From contig CAIOHR010000242.1 of the NCBI GenBank assembly GCA_903858115.1, forward strand, positions 1-64,000: 64,000 nucleotides of DNA, written 5' to 3'. The notes under the pieces were generated by a model, which was not told where the DNA came from, searched no databases, and worked only from the letters and a program-made list of their open reading frames with translations. Position 1 is the first letter of the stretch, and each line of letters opens with the position of its first letter. A program made the translations under genes and the position numbers. Source of the DNA: an uncultured Pirellula sp. GTDB lineage: Bacteria; Planctomycetota; Planctomycetia; Pirellulales; Pirellulaceae. This document shows positions 33,399 to 43,883 of this stretch, piece by piece.

Positions 33399-34475
33399 CT
33401 AGGGAATCACAATCAAGAATATCCACGTGGCCAAGAGAATCAGGTGTACAATCCCGGACAAAAGACTGGCTCGACCTGTGCCATAGGTAACCAATGCCAT
33501 CATGAACGAGAGAGTTAGCAACACGGCGCCCCCCGAATTGACTCCCAACGTCAAGGGGTGATCCGTAAGCCAAGCAACAAACGATACCGCAGGAATGGTC
33601 AAGCCAATACTGGCAACTCCCGATCCTAGCGCAAGATTGATCGACGTTTGAAGCTGATCGTCCAAAGCTGCGCGTATGGCAGTCATGCATTCCGGCAACA
33701 GCACGATTGCTGCGACGATAACTCCGACCAGTGCAGGAGGGGCGTTCAGTCCATTGACAATCGATTGGATAATAGGCGACACTCCCTTTGCCAAGAGCAC
33801 GACGCCGACTAAGGACACGAGCAGCAACACGACCGATACGATCGTTATCTTGGCGGACGGTAGTTCAACAGGATGCGAATGCTTCTCCTGCGTAGGCAGA
33901 AAATACTCACGATTTCGCACTGTCTGAACGAAAGTAAAGGCAAACCAAAGTGCCAAGCAAATCACACTGACAAAACCCAATTGTGCGTTCGTATAATACG
34001 GCCCAGGTATGCTAGTCGTGAAGTTTGGCAGTATCAGCGTTATGGCAACCATCGGCAACAAAACAATCAAATACGACTGTGCTCCCTGAGTGCGGAATTC
34101 TTGCTCTCGATGGCGGATCGCACCGACGACGATACAAAGGCCGGCGATTCCATGCAGAACAAGAACCACCGTCGCGTGAATCGTATCTCTCATTAACGTA
34201 GGTTCAGCATGATCGCCAAGCATAATTGAAACGATCAACCCCAATTCGATAATAGTCACCGCTAAGGCTAAGAGTATCGCGCCAAAGGGCTCACCTACGC
34301 GCAACGCCACAACCTCTGCATGATGAACGGCTGCCAACACGGCCGAAATCAAGCCAGCAATCAAAGCAATTGCGGATAGCATCCCTGGCCTGCCGTGCAT
34401 CGTAAGTTCGATACCCAAGGCTACAAACGGTACAACAATGGTCCATATCGGAATTTTGTTCGTAGCTACAGTCAT
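33399..34475 (-). CDS. Ca2+/H+ antiporter (ChaA/CAX type)
   Basis: A 358-residue membrane protein with about eleven hydrophobic helices in two inverted halves. Each half has the acidic residue in its conserved helix: ALAVTIIELGLI in the first and VLLPECMTAIRAALDDQ in the second. Those glutamates carry the cation in CAX/CaCA exchangers. It should exchange Ca2+ (or Na+/K+) for protons across the inner membrane. It converges with the sulfatase gene. Confidence 0.88.
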   Translation of the reverse strand: MTVATNKIPIWTIVVPFVALGIELTMHGRPGMLSAIALIAGLISAVLAAVHHAEVVALRVGEPFGAILLALAVTIIELGLIVSIMLGDHAEPTLMRDTIHATVVLVLHGIAGLCIVVGAIRHREQEFRTQGAQSYLIVLLPMVAITLILPNFTTSIPGPYYTNAQLGFVSVICLALWFAFTFVQTVRNREYFLPTQEKHSHPVELPSAKITIVSVVLLLVSLVGVVLLAKGVSPIIQSIVNGLNAPPALVGVIVAAIVLLPECMTAIRAALDDQLQTSINLALGSGVASIGLTIPAVSFVAWLTDHPLTLGVNSGGAVLLTLSFMMALVTYGTGRASLLSGIVHLILLATWIFLIVIP

Positions 34476-35025
34476 GTAGAGCGCTTCATTACGTGTCGTC
34501 TATCAAATTCGGAATCGGCCATGTTCGCTTTTGTGATTATTTCCCGTGGCTGCGTCTGCCTAATTCATGGCACCAGGCCACTGGTGGCATTGTATTGAAA
34601 TCAACGAACAGGAGAATAACCCGCCGAGTAAAAGTCGTCGCTGTTGTTCCTTTCAAGAAACGTTAGTTTACTTGCATCCTGGTTCCGCATTTCAGAAGTC
34701 GCCTAGAACTCAGTCCCTGGACATTGCGAACGTGGGGACGGCATATCTAACTAGCGAAAACGACATAGATTTCCACCTGGAGAATTCTTTGAAAAATGAT
34801 ATGTTGTGTTCATAGTTGCAGCTTTGCGTGCCATTTCAAACGAGGTTCTCGGCGTTGGATGATACTCTTCTACCGGGCGTCGAATTCACTTCCAATCGCC
34901 GAATTAATTCATTTAACTCGGGGCAACTCAGGGTATTCCGTCGCGTAGTTAAGCGAGGTTCGCATCTTCTTCGAAATTGTCAGGGAAACTATCCTTCTGG
35001 GTCAATTTGACAAACAGTCCTTGAT
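34476..35025. other. Intergenic region, no gene seen
   Basis: 550 bases between the antiporter start and the hybrid kinase end. Short ORFs here are not convincing: they lack ribosome sites and protein-like composition. I see no repeat, RNA or terminator. Confidence 0.5.
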
Positions 35026-38000
35026 TCATCTTATCTTTCCTGAGCCATACTTTTCGGCGAGTTCGACTAGTTTCAATCGATCAATGGGCTTCGTGGTATA
35101 TTCGTCGCACCCTGCCTTGAGGCAGTTCTGGCGATCGCCCTCCATAGCATGGGCCGTAAGTGCAATAATGGGACGTTGATACCCCCATTCTCTCAGGAGC
35201 TGGGTCGCTTTGTAACCGTCAACTTCCGGCATCTGCATATCCATAAAGATCAAGTGAAATCGATCTGGATCGCATTGAACCCAATCCACCGCAATCTTCC
35301 CATTGTCCGCAATCTCAACGACAGCGCCTGCTTTTCTAAGATGAAACGAAATCAATCGCTGATTATCCGGTCCATCCTCGGCAAGTAGAATTCGCAGACC
35401 TGCCAGCCTAAGTGAATTGGAGACTGGCTGCTGCACATTCGCGATTTGGCCTTCTGCGGAATGCGGAACCAATAACGAGACGCCCTCGAGGTTTCCCGTA
35501 GAAACGATAGCTGTAACCGAACTGCCTTTTCCCAATTCTGATGAAATCGAGAGGCCGCCGCCCAAGAGTTTTGTGAGTGAATTGGAGATACGCAGCCCGA
35601 GCCCCGTGCCACCGAACTGCCGCGTCATCGAATTATCCGCCTGCGAAAAGGCCTCAAAGCGGGAGATTCGATAGCATTGTTCCGGACTCATTCCCACTCC
35701 CGTATCGTCTACTCGGAACGCAATTCTCTGTTCTTTACAATCGATAGAGGTTCGAATGACAACCTCGCCCATTTCAGTGAATTTGACCGCATTTCCAACT
35801 AAGTTGAGCAATACTTGCCTTAATCGTGTCGGGTCTGTTTGGATCTTTTCCGGCAATTCGTTCTCATATACCAGTCGAAGTACTAAGCCTTTGCCAATCG
35901 CTCGCGGACGCATCAGCGAGGCAACTTCTTCGACGATTCTGGCAGGATTAACGTCGATTGCTTCAACGGTCATCTTGCCGGCTTCAATCTTGGACATGTC
36001 AAGAATATCGTTGATGATGGAAAGCAAATGGTTTGCATTGGAACGAATCGTATGAATGGCGTCCTTGGCTTGCAACGGATTTTTTGCAACGCCATCTTCC
36101 GATTCCAGTAGATCGGTAAAACCTAGTATGGCTGTCATTGGTGTTCGAATCTCGTGACTCATATTCGCCAAAAACTCACTCTTGGAACGATTAGAGAGTT
36201 CGGCAAGCTCTCGGGCGTGTTCGAGGGCCTTTGTTGCGTTGACCTCATCCGTTATGTCCTCCTTAGCAATGACTATCCCATCGACGACACCAGTTTCATC
36301 GGTCAGCGGGGAAGCTGAAATTTGTAACCATCTTGATTGGGTCTGTTGCATTGCCTGATCGGTGAAACTCCGTGATCCGAGGGGTTGAGTGGGAACTTCG
36401 ATTTTGGCATGAAACACACGTCCACCCTTCACCGCTGAGATGATTCTCGCTTGCATCTCGCTTGAAACATAGCCGTCAGAGAAGAGAACTGACTTCATGC
36501 CAATCTCGGACTCATGGTGCAGTATCCGTGCTAGCGTACGAGCTGCTGAATTCGCAAATTCAATGACCCCTTCGACGTCTGTTACAACGGTGGCACCGGG
36601 GCTGCGTTCAACTGCTGTAGCAAGAAGCCGATTCTGTTCATTTGCAAGTTGTAATTTCTCTTCGTTTCTCTTTCGATCGGTGATGTCAAACCGCAGCGAG
36701 ACATATTTTTCTATCTTTCCATCGTCGGATCGACGAGGAACAATAGTGGAATCGACCCAATATAGAGTTCCGTCTTTGGCTCGATTACAAATTTCGCCAC
36801 GCCATACTTCACCATTGGAAATCTTTCGCCACACATCCCTCCAGAACGCCTTTGGATGATGTCCCGAATTAATCAAATGATGATCCTGTCCGATTAACTC
36901 TTCGCGACTATATCCGCTGATGCGACAGAATCCTGCATTCACGTCGACGATCTTCCCGGATCGATCCGCCACCGACAACAACGAGTGCTGGTCCAAAGCA
37001 ACTCGAAGGGCGAATACTTCGGACAAGGAAGATTCGGCCGCGAGTCGTGTGTTGACCAAGTCGGTAATGTCGGACTCTATTGCCATAAAGCCCTCAAGGC
37101 TTCCGTCTAGATTGTGTCTAGGCTGAATGTCGAGCTCCAGCCAATACTCTCGGCCATTCTTTGCTCGATTCTTGATCTTGCCTCGGAAAGGCTTCCCGTC
37201 CCGTAATGCTTGACGCATCGAAAAAACGGTTGCTTGATCCGATCCATGAAATTGGAGAAAACTCCCTGGCGATTGCCCAATAGACTCGGCCAAGGAATAT
37301 CCAGTAATCCTCTCGAAGCCTTTATTCACCCAGATGATTTTTCTATTAGCGTCCGTCAATACGACTGCGTTGGTAGTATTCTCGGCGATCTCCGCGAGCT
37401 TTGCATTCTCTCGAAACGCTATTTGAATGGCTTCTTCTGCTAGATATCGCTCGGTAACGTCCCTCTGTACCATCACGGCGTATCGTTGAACACTCTGAAA
37501 AGGAGTCAGCTCCATAGTAAACCAACGTTTCTCAGTATCGCTGTGGCAAGCGTAGGTCATGCATTCGAAATCGGAGAGGCCGCTAAGTATCTCACGAATC
37601 TTACTTGCTGCCATCATTGCTACTTTGCGGCACTCACCAGTTGCGGATTCGCAGACCTCCAGGTAGTTCTTATCCCTCAGGCTCTCGTCCGTTCCGTCAT
37701 TCGAAAACCAAAAACTCTTCCATGCAGAATTCGTCAGCTTGATACTTCCATCGGGATCAAGAATCACAATTTGGTAAGGCTGTGCGTCGAGTGTCGCCTT
37801 CAAGAATGAATTCGACTTCGATAGCTCATTGACGGCAAAGGCTAGCGCATCTGTCTTCTCCCTAACTAGCTGCTTGAAGTGTTCATTGATTTGCTCTAGT
37901 TCCGCTTCGCGCCGCGCAATCTCATTCACTCCTTTCGTTCCTCGAAAACATGCGAAGATCAAAACGATGTTTTCCAGAAAGACCCAAACGCAGTGTTCGA

Positions 38001-38505
38001 TGGTTCGCCAGGGACTGGAAGTGAGGATGCCATAAACAGATTGTGGCCACCAGCTTCCCCGAACCGAGTGATCGATCGTAATGATCACGGTAGCGGTGAT
38101 TAGCACTCGCCAATCAAGATAGAAAGCTAGGAATGCAAGTGATCCGAAAATATGAAAATGTGTTTCGATTCGACCGCCAGTGAAGTGAATTAGCATAGCG
38201 GAAAATAGCATCTGAGCTACAGCAATCGTATGGCGAGTTACCGCGTGTCCAGGCCGCTTCCATGCTAAATAAACGGGCAGGCTCGCCACCAGCGTACCAA
38301 TCGAAAGAGCACTCCAAATGTGATAGTTTACATTGCTTTCAATGCCGATCCACGTGTAGGGTGATATCAGCCAAGCTGCAGAAATGACGCCTATCAACTG
38401 AAAGATCATCGATATGGCAAACATACGATCAGTTGTCTGACGCAGTTGGAAAAAATCAGCCTGCGCGATCTCGTGAATCCGTGTTGAGAGATCCTGGCGA
38501 ATCAT
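35026..38505 (-). CDS. Hybrid sensor histidine kinase with membrane His-rich sensor
   Basis: 1159 residues. The N-terminus is a membrane module of about six to seven helices (25-205) holding a conserved GGRIETHFHIFGSLAFLAF stretch, a TIDH near 155 and WRTIEHCVW around 180; its histidines could bind metal or haem. Four PAS/PAC units follow (about 250-360, 365-480, 490-610, 625-750), then HisKA with the phospho-accepting His in FLANMSHEIRTPM, HATPase (DTGVGM, GGTGLGLRIS) and a C-terminal receiver with Asp in LIFMDMQMPEVDG. It senses at the membrane and passes phosphate internally. Its output partner is unknown; it shares its kinase-receiver style with the 47540 kinase. Confidence 0.92.
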   Translation of the reverse strand: MIRQDLSTRIHEIAQADFFQLRQTTDRMFAISMIFQLIGVISAAWLISPYTWIGIESNVNYHIWSALSIGTLVASLPVYLAWKRPGHAVTRHTIAVAQMLFSAMLIHFTGGRIETHFHIFGSLAFLAFYLDWRVLITATVIITIDHSVRGSWWPQSVYGILTSSPWRTIEHCVWVFLENIVLIFACFRGTKGVNEIARREAELEQINEHFKQLVREKTDALAFAVNELSKSNSFLKATLDAQPYQIVILDPDGSIKLTNSAWKSFWFSNDGTDESLRDKNYLEVCESATGECRKVAMMAASKIREILSGLSDFECMTYACHSDTEKRWFTMELTPFQSVQRYAVMVQRDVTERYLAEEAIQIAFRENAKLAEIAENTTNAVVLTDANRKIIWVNKGFERITGYSLAESIGQSPGSFLQFHGSDQATVFSMRQALRDGKPFRGKIKNRAKNGREYWLELDIQPRHNLDGSLEGFMAIESDITDLVNTRLAAESSLSEVFALRVALDQHSLLSVADRSGKIVDVNAGFCRISGYSREELIGQDHHLINSGHHPKAFWRDVWRKISNGEVWRGEICNRAKDGTLYWVDSTIVPRRSDDGKIEKYVSLRFDITDRKRNEEKLQLANEQNRLLATAVERSPGATVVTDVEGVIEFANSAARTLARILHHESEIGMKSVLFSDGYVSSEMQARIISAVKGGRVFHAKIEVPTQPLGSRSFTDQAMQQTQSRWLQISASPLTDETGVVDGIVIAKEDITDEVNATKALEHARELAELSNRSKSEFLANMSHEIRTPMTAILGFTDLLESEDGVAKNPLQAKDAIHTIRSNANHLLSIINDILDMSKIEAGKMTVEAIDVNPARIVEEVASLMRPRAIGKGLVLRLVYENELPEKIQTDPTRLRQVLLNLVGNAVKFTEMGEVVIRTSIDCKEQRIAFRVDDTGVGMSPEQCYRISRFEAFSQADNSMTRQFGGTGLGLRISNSLTKLLGGGLSISSELGKGSSVTAIVSTGNLEGVSLLVPHSAEGQIANVQQPVSNSLRLAGLRILLAEDGPDNQRLISFHLRKAGAVVEIADNGKIAVDWVQCDPDRFHLIFMDMQMPEVDGYKATQLLREWGYQRPIIALTAHAMEGDRQNCLKAGCDEYTTKPIDRLKLVELAEKYGSGKIR

Positions 38506-38960
38506 GGATATTGCAACTTCGTACGGTGGTAGCGGTGGTTAGGTGGTTGGATAACCTGGGTGTTCCGAACAAGATCACATTCGAGAGCGGCCATTTTGTA
38601 ACTCCTAAAGCGACGACCGCTGATGATCTCCCGAACTGCAACGTGTTAAAGGCTGTCTCCTTCCTGCACCCGCGCCGAGGTACCGAGTAAGGACATCTGA
38701 TGGAATGTAGCTGCAAACATTCCAAGTTCGAAAATAGTAAATCTCAATTCGTCAGATGGCCTCTAGGGCTAGTGCATTTTGCAGTAATTGCACTTTCCCT
38801 CGAGGCCGTATCTTTGCCACAACCCGTACATCTTGGGTGACTCGCATCAACCATACCGCCATGGTTTTTTCGGCGGAAGATAATTTTCTTCGGCCATCAA
38901 GATCTTCGGATTTACGTTTGGGTAAGGTTTCGCAACGACGATGTTGTCAGGGGATCCACT
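38506..38960. other. Intergenic region, no gene seen
   Basis: 455 bases between the kinase start and the DUF1552 gene end, both on the minus strand. ORFs present are short and unsupported. The kinase promoter presumably lies close to 38505, but I cannot locate it. Confidence 0.5.
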
Positions 38961-40238
38961 TCATCCCCGGCTTAATTCCAGCCCCTTCAACGTCCCTGTG
39001 CTCGTGCCAAACTTGTCGGCTTCGATTCCAAGTCGTTGTAGCATGTTGACGAAAAGATTGCATAACGGCGGCGGGTTGTTGGCGTCGAACGCTAAGTGCT
39101 GACCATGCTGGAAGCCACCACCAGCGACCAGGACCGGAAGGTTCTTGGTGGAGTGGCTGCTGCCATCGCCAAGGTTGCTACCGAGGAAGACTGTGGTACG
39201 ATCGAGCAGGCTATGGCCGTCTTCCTGTGATTGTTTGAGCTTGGATAGCAGGTCGCGCACGGTCCTCATGGTCTCAAGTTCGACGATCTTGAGCTGTTCG
39301 AGTTTGCTCGGGTCTTTGCCGTGGTGTGAAAGGTCGTGATGGCCAAGCGACACGCCTTCGATCGGTGGAGCGAAGCTGGATCCGGCAAGCATAATAGTGA
39401 TCAGACGCGTCGAGTCGGTTTGGATCGCCAGATGGCTGAGATCGAAAAGCAAACGCGTGCGGCCGATGAGATCAGCAGCGTTGGGGATGTCTTTGGGAGG
39501 CTCGACATTCACTTTGGGCTTTGGCTTCTTTGACCAACTTTCGTCAATGACCATCCGCTGCTCCAGGGCGCGAACGCTTGAAAGATATTCATCGAGTTTG
39601 TCGCGGTCCTCATTAACGAGGTCAGAACGCAAAGATTTGGCTTGATTACTTACGTCATCGAGAATGCTCCGCCCATCTTCGAGACGACGAATCTGTTCCT
39701 GCACGTCTTCGGTCTTGCCTTCGAGGAACAAGCGGGCGAAGACTCTGGACGGTGAATTGTCGGCGGCGATCAGTGCACCGCTTCGAGTCCACGACAGACC
39801 GCCCGAACCTTCACCAGATAATGCAAGACTTGGAAATCGCGTCTGGGTGCCGATGTGATCTGCGGCAAATTGGTCGAGTGAGATCGTATTGCGGAAGCCT
39901 GGTCGCCCTGCACCCGGGGCTCCCGTGAGAAAGCTGGCAGAGGCTTGATGCGCAAAGCTCGACCCCATACCTGCGTGTGATAACCCTGAGATGACAGTGA
40001 ACTCGTCGCGATAATCCTGAAGAATGTCCAGGTAAGGAGAGAGTTCGTATTCCTTGCCAGATTGCATTGGGAAGAAATTGTCGGGATGCAAACCTAACGG
40101 TGCGCAAATACAAATCATCCGACGTGGCGGTTGCCTGTCACTGGAAGCCCCCGCTTTGACATCAGCGAAAGCATGAAGCCACGGGAGTGCAAGCGAGACG
40201 CCCGAGGCGCGAATGAAGGTACGGCGGCGGATGTTCAT
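38961..40238 (-). CDS. DUF1552 protein, Tat-exported
   Basis: A 425-residue planctomycete family protein. The N-terminus MNIRRRTFIRASGVSLALPW has a twin-arginine-type signal, so it is exported folded. Sequence motifs of DUF1552 include PRRMICICAPLGLHPDNFFP, GLSHAGMGSSFAHQASASF and SNLGDGSSHSTKNLPVLVAGGG. It has been suspected to act on or bind substrates with its DUF1592 partner, but no activity is established. It starts 24 bases after the DUF1592 gene and is second in that operon. Confidence 0.88.
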   Translation of the reverse strand: MNIRRRTFIRASGVSLALPWLHAFADVKAGASSDRQPPRRMICICAPLGLHPDNFFPMQSGKEYELSPYLDILQDYRDEFTVISGLSHAGMGSSFAHQASASFLTGAPGAGRPGFRNTISLDQFAADHIGTQTRFPSLALSGEGSGGLSWTRSGALIAADNSPSRVFARLFLEGKTEDVQEQIRRLEDGRSILDDVSNQAKSLRSDLVNEDRDKLDEYLSSVRALEQRMVIDESWSKKPKPKVNVEPPKDIPNAADLIGRTRLLFDLSHLAIQTDSTRLITIMLAGSSFAPPIEGVSLGHHDLSHHGKDPSKLEQLKIVELETMRTVRDLLSKLKQSQEDGHSLLDRTTVFLGSNLGDGSSHSTKNLPVLVAGGGFQHGQHLAFDANNPPPLCNLFVNMLQRLGIEADKFGTSTGTLKGLELSRG

Positions 40239-40262
40239 GGTTGAGTTCGATTTTACTAGAAA

Positions 40263-42746
40263 CTATTTGCTCTGAAAAAGGGGACTTTGCACGATCTCAT
40301 GGATCAACGCTTTGAATCCATGATTCTTGTCGCGGAGGTGATCGACGATGATTTCAATCTGCGGCTTGTCGGTGTAACTTGGCACAGCGCCAGTGCCATA
40401 TGCAAGTAGTTTTTCAGTGAGGTTGCGGGCGATTTGATCTTTGTCTTCGAGAATGAGTTTCTTATATTCGTCGATGTCGCGAAAACTTCGTCCATCGGGC
40501 AATGCATCGGCAGGATCCACGGCTGGACCATTCCAGAAGCGCACTCTGCGGCCGTTTACTTCTCTTGGTTCGCCGGTGGCGCGGTAGTGCTCGCGCCATC
40601 CACCGATGACGTCAAAGCTCTCAAGTGCGAAGCCGGGTGGATCTATTTTTCGATGGCAGCTTGCACAACTTTCTACATCACGATGTTTGGCGAGTTGTTC
40701 ACGGATCGTTGTGGCACCGCGAATGTCGGGCTCAATGGCTTCCACATCCAAAGGCGGCTTGGGTGGCGGTGTGCCGAGGATGCGTTCCAGTACCCACGAA
40801 CCGCGAATGATGGGCGAGGTCGTGGTGCCGTTCGCGGTAACTTTCAACACGCTGCCCATTGTGAGCAGTCCACCGCGATGACTGTCGCTAGGCAAAGTTA
40901 CCCTGCGCATTTCCATCCCCTCGATACCGGGAATGCCATAGTGTTTCGCCAGTCTAGCATTCAGGAAAGAAAAATCCGAACTAACAAAGTGGGTCAATGG
41001 CAGGTCGTTCTTGAGCACTTCATCAAAGAACATCGAAGTCTCTTTAAGCATCGATGTTTTTAGGATGTCGTCATACTCGGGGTAGAGTGTGCCATCGGGC
41101 AACGTAGCGTCAATGGCGCGCAGGCTGAGCCATTGACCTGTGAAGTTTGTGCTGAATGCCCTGGCTTTTGGGTTACGAAGCAATCGCTCGACCTGCTCGC
41201 GAAGCACGTTGGGTTCGTGAAGTCGATTCGCTGCAGCGAGTTGCAAGAGTTCTTCATCGGGCATCGAACTCCATAGGAAATACGAAAGGCGGCTAGCAAG
41301 TGCGAAGTCGTCGAGCTTGGGGCCTTGCTCACGAAGGAAAAGGAAGTTGGGAGAAACCAGTATTCCTTTGAGGCCCACGCGCATTGCCTGCTCAAAACTA
41401 TAGTTTTGTTCCAGCTTGGACTGCACGCGCGCGAGGAAGGGCTGAATGTCGACGTCGTTGATATTGCGTCGAAAAGCGCGACGCGAGAAGTCACGGAGGA
41501 TGCGCTCGGCGTCAACCATCGGTTGCGACGATACGACTTCGAAGCGTTCTGGCGAGATGCGAGTCTGCTTTAGATCGCCAAAAATCGCTTTGTGACTCGG
41601 CGGCGGCCAGGACTCAAGAATAGGGCCTTCGACGTCAACCCACTGAATCACAAGCCCGGGGCCGGTGTACTTGTCAGCACCGACTTTTTCAACCGCAGGA
41701 GGAAGCGCTGGCAAGCCTTCGGCGAGGATACGGATCCGGTTCTCAGGTTCGAGTTGCTCGGTGAACTCGACTACGGTCGGTCTATCGGCGGGAACGGCGA
41801 AGTAATCGATGAGTCGTTCCTCGGTTACTTCTTTGAGTGTGCCGGCGGTGACACGAAACGCGATCGGTTTGCCTTCGCTCTGGAAACCGTAGCCAGAGAT
41901 CCGAAAGCGGTACTTACCGCGTACGTGACTGCGAAAGTTCCACATGGTGACTCGTATGTTCGCCGACTCCCAAGTTGCGAAGATGGCAACCCCGTCATCG
42001 GTGTGACGGTAAACACTTCCTGTCGCTTTGACGGACTTCTCTTCTCTAATGTCAAAGCGTTTCTTCTGAATCCATGGCTTTGGCTCGTTCGCGATGGCTT
42101 CGTCGAGTACTCGATCCGCTGCATCGAGATAATTGCGCATCAAAAACGAAGAGGTGTGCAAGAGCTCAGCGTTGTTATCGAAACCGTTAGTCGAAGTGTC
42201 CGGCGGCAGCAGGTCGGACAAATCTACCTCGACATTCAGCAAATCGCGCACGGTGTTCGCGTACTCCGCCCGATTCAGACGCCGCATTACCACTCTGCCC
42301 TCCGTTTCCCTGCGAACGCGCTCTGCTTCTACTGCTTTTTCGCCGATCCAGTTCATGACGGTTTGAACGTCCCTCACTGGCGGACGCGGCTCGTCCTTGG
42401 GCGGCATGTTGCCTTCCCTGAGTTGATCCAAAACCGTTAACCACTTCTCGCGGTTCTGCCTGTCATTGAAATCATTCGTCAGATTTGCAACTGTAAAGTC
42501 CCCGTCTGCTTTCGCGCCCGAATGACACTTTATGCAGTGATGAGTGAACAAATGCTTGGTGGGAACATCCGCCTCAGCAGCCATGATATTCGAAGTGAGG
42601 TATGCCATGGCTGCGCAGACCATGGGCATCCACATCGATCGCGCAGCAACCTGGCTCCAGAGCGCCGTGGAGGATACTGATGCGGACATAGTGAGCGATT
42701 CCGTGATGACAACGGAAAGGGAAGTAAATCGCGTAGTCTGCATCAT
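40263..42746 (-). CDS. DUF1592/DUF1587/DUF1588/DUF1585 protein with c-type haem motif
   Basis: 827 residues in the order cytochrome-like domain (CIKCH, about 75-79), DUF1587 (RLNRAEYANTVRDLL), a carbohydrate-binding-like region, DUF1592 (AFRRNI, FLFLREQGPKLDDFALASRLSYFLW), DUF1588 (GGLLTMGSVLKVTANGTTTSP) and DUF1585 at the end, including a second CASCH near 700. The haem-type motifs suggest electron transfer outside the cytoplasm. The start is uncertain: Met20 (42689) has a GGAA about 9 bases upstream and is followed by a cleaner signal peptide. Works with the DUF1552 partner next door. Confidence 0.9.
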   Translation of the reverse strand: MMQTTRFTSLSVVITESLTMSASVSSTALWSQVAARSMWMPMVCAAMAYLTSNIMAAEADVPTKHLFTHHCIKCHSGAKADGDFTVANLTNDFNDRQNREKWLTVLDQLREGNMPPKDEPRPPVRDVQTVMNWIGEKAVEAERVRRETEGRVVMRRLNRAEYANTVRDLLNVEVDLSDLLPPDTSTNGFDNNAELLHTSSFLMRNYLDAADRVLDEAIANEPKPWIQKKRFDIREEKSVKATGSVYRHTDDGVAIFATWESANIRVTMWNFRSHVRGKYRFRISGYGFQSEGKPIAFRVTAGTLKEVTEERLIDYFAVPADRPTVVEFTEQLEPENRIRILAEGLPALPPAVEKVGADKYTGPGLVIQWVDVEGPILESWPPPSHKAIFGDLKQTRISPERFEVVSSQPMVDAERILRDFSRRAFRRNINDVDIQPFLARVQSKLEQNYSFEQAMRVGLKGILVSPNFLFLREQGPKLDDFALASRLSYFLWSSMPDEELLQLAAANRLHEPNVLREQVERLLRNPKARAFSTNFTGQWLSLRAIDATLPDGTLYPEYDDILKTSMLKETSMFFDEVLKNDLPLTHFVSSDFSFLNARLAKHYGIPGIEGMEMRRVTLPSDSHRGGLLTMGSVLKVTANGTTTSPIIRGSWVLERILGTPPPKPPLDVEAIEPDIRGATTIREQLAKHRDVESCASCHRKIDPPGFALESFDVIGGWREHYRATGEPREVNGRRVRFWNGPAVDPADALPDGRSFRDIDEYKKLILEDKDQIARNLTEKLLAYGTGAVPSYTDKPQIEIIVDHLRDKNHGFKALIHEIVQSPLFQSK

Positions 42747-42848
42747 GGAACGGAATAACTGCCGAAGGGGATTTGCCAGAATTACTTGAGCATGGGATTT
42801 TTGGTGAAATCCACTAGGACTGGGATCGACCGCCCGGTTCTAAGGGAA

Positions 42849-43589
42849 CTACTGTGGTTTGTTTGTGTTCTGCTTGAGCTCTCGAAGTTCGGCTCTCAAA
42901 CGCTCGTTCTCTTCTTTCAGCTTCGCGATATCATTATTTCTTTCGGCATCATGGCGTTCCGAGTCTCCGTGCATTTCGGCGGCCAAGCGCTTTTTGGCCT
43001 CATGCACGTCGCGCTCAATGTCTTCTGCTTTTGTCATCAGTTTGTGAGCCAAATCATGCTCCTCGGCCAACTTGAGGTGTTCGGCCGCAACTCGCAGATG
43101 ATGCAAACGTTGACCGACCCTTTCGAGCTTTTCGATTTGAGCTCGGAATTCAGGTCGATGTTCGGTTTTCCCCGCGTGTTGAGCCCGGATTTTATTGAGT
43201 GCTCGTTCGACCTCGGCGATTTCTCCTCGAACTCTTGCCAACTCCGAATCAGCTGCATGTGCGTCGCGCATGATTCGCTCTTTGTTTAGCAAATCTTGCA
43301 GCCGGTCCTTGAGCTGGAAGGCTTCTCTATCGATGCTGAGCCCAAATTCTTTTTCCCGCCTGCCGCCCGAGTTCTTTTCCAATCGCTCCGCCATTTCCAG
43401 TAGTTTTCCAGCTTCCTCCTTAATACGCTGGGCTTGATCCTTGTTCCCCTGTTCTGCCAAAAGGGCTGCTTTGGTTCGCATTGCTATTGCCCGTTCCCGT
43501 AACTCGTCTACTTCCGAAGCGAAGATTGCTCCACCGCTGCTGACAAGCAAGAGTCCAAAAATCACTTTTGTAAACGCTGTGAATTTCAT
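42849..43589 (-). CDS. Secreted coiled-coil protein, unknown
   Basis: A 246-residue protein started at MKFTAFTKVIFGLL, which opens a signal peptide (cut near IFASEV). The mature part is one long charged helix with heptad repeats, including LEKNSGGRREKE and the C-terminal LKEENERLRAELRELKQN leucine-zipper-like end. It should form a periplasmic coiled-coil rod. The upstream frame extension to 43703 lacks a signal and is rejected. It is alone on the minus strand. Function unknown. Confidence 0.7.
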   Translation of the reverse strand: MKFTAFTKVIFGLLLVSSGGAIFASEVDELRERAIAMRTKAALLAEQGNKDQAQRIKEEAGKLLEMAERLEKNSGGRREKEFGLSIDREAFQLKDRLQDLLNKERIMRDAHAADSELARVRGEIAEVERALNKIRAQHAGKTEHRPEFRAQIEKLERVGQRLHHLRVAAEHLKLAEEHDLAHKLMTKAEDIERDVHEAKKRLAAEMHGDSERHDAERNNDIAKLKEENERLRAELRELKQNTNKPQ

Positions 43590-43883
43590 GGATGTTTCCT
43601 TCCGTAAAATTGTTAAGGTAATCATCGAGGCGATAATGCGATGATATTGAGAAATAGCATTGCAAACGCGTTGGATCAGTTTGGCACCTTGGGGCAGGGG
43701 CACTCACTGCCCGAGGGCTATGGAAATATTCTAACAGATCAAGTTGTGGAAAGGTCTGCCACGATTGCTTTCGTAGAAGATAGCCACCAAATCGTGTCTA
43801 CGAAACCAAAAGAAATCAAAGTAGCCCCGCGCCCCCCTGTCCAGATGTGGTTGCACGGACGCTCACGCTGAGTAGACAGTTCT

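Noticed and set aside
34567-35010. Short plus-strand ORFs in the gap before the hybrid kinase
   Set aside because: They lack ribosome sites, recognisable composition and any neighbour that would explain them.
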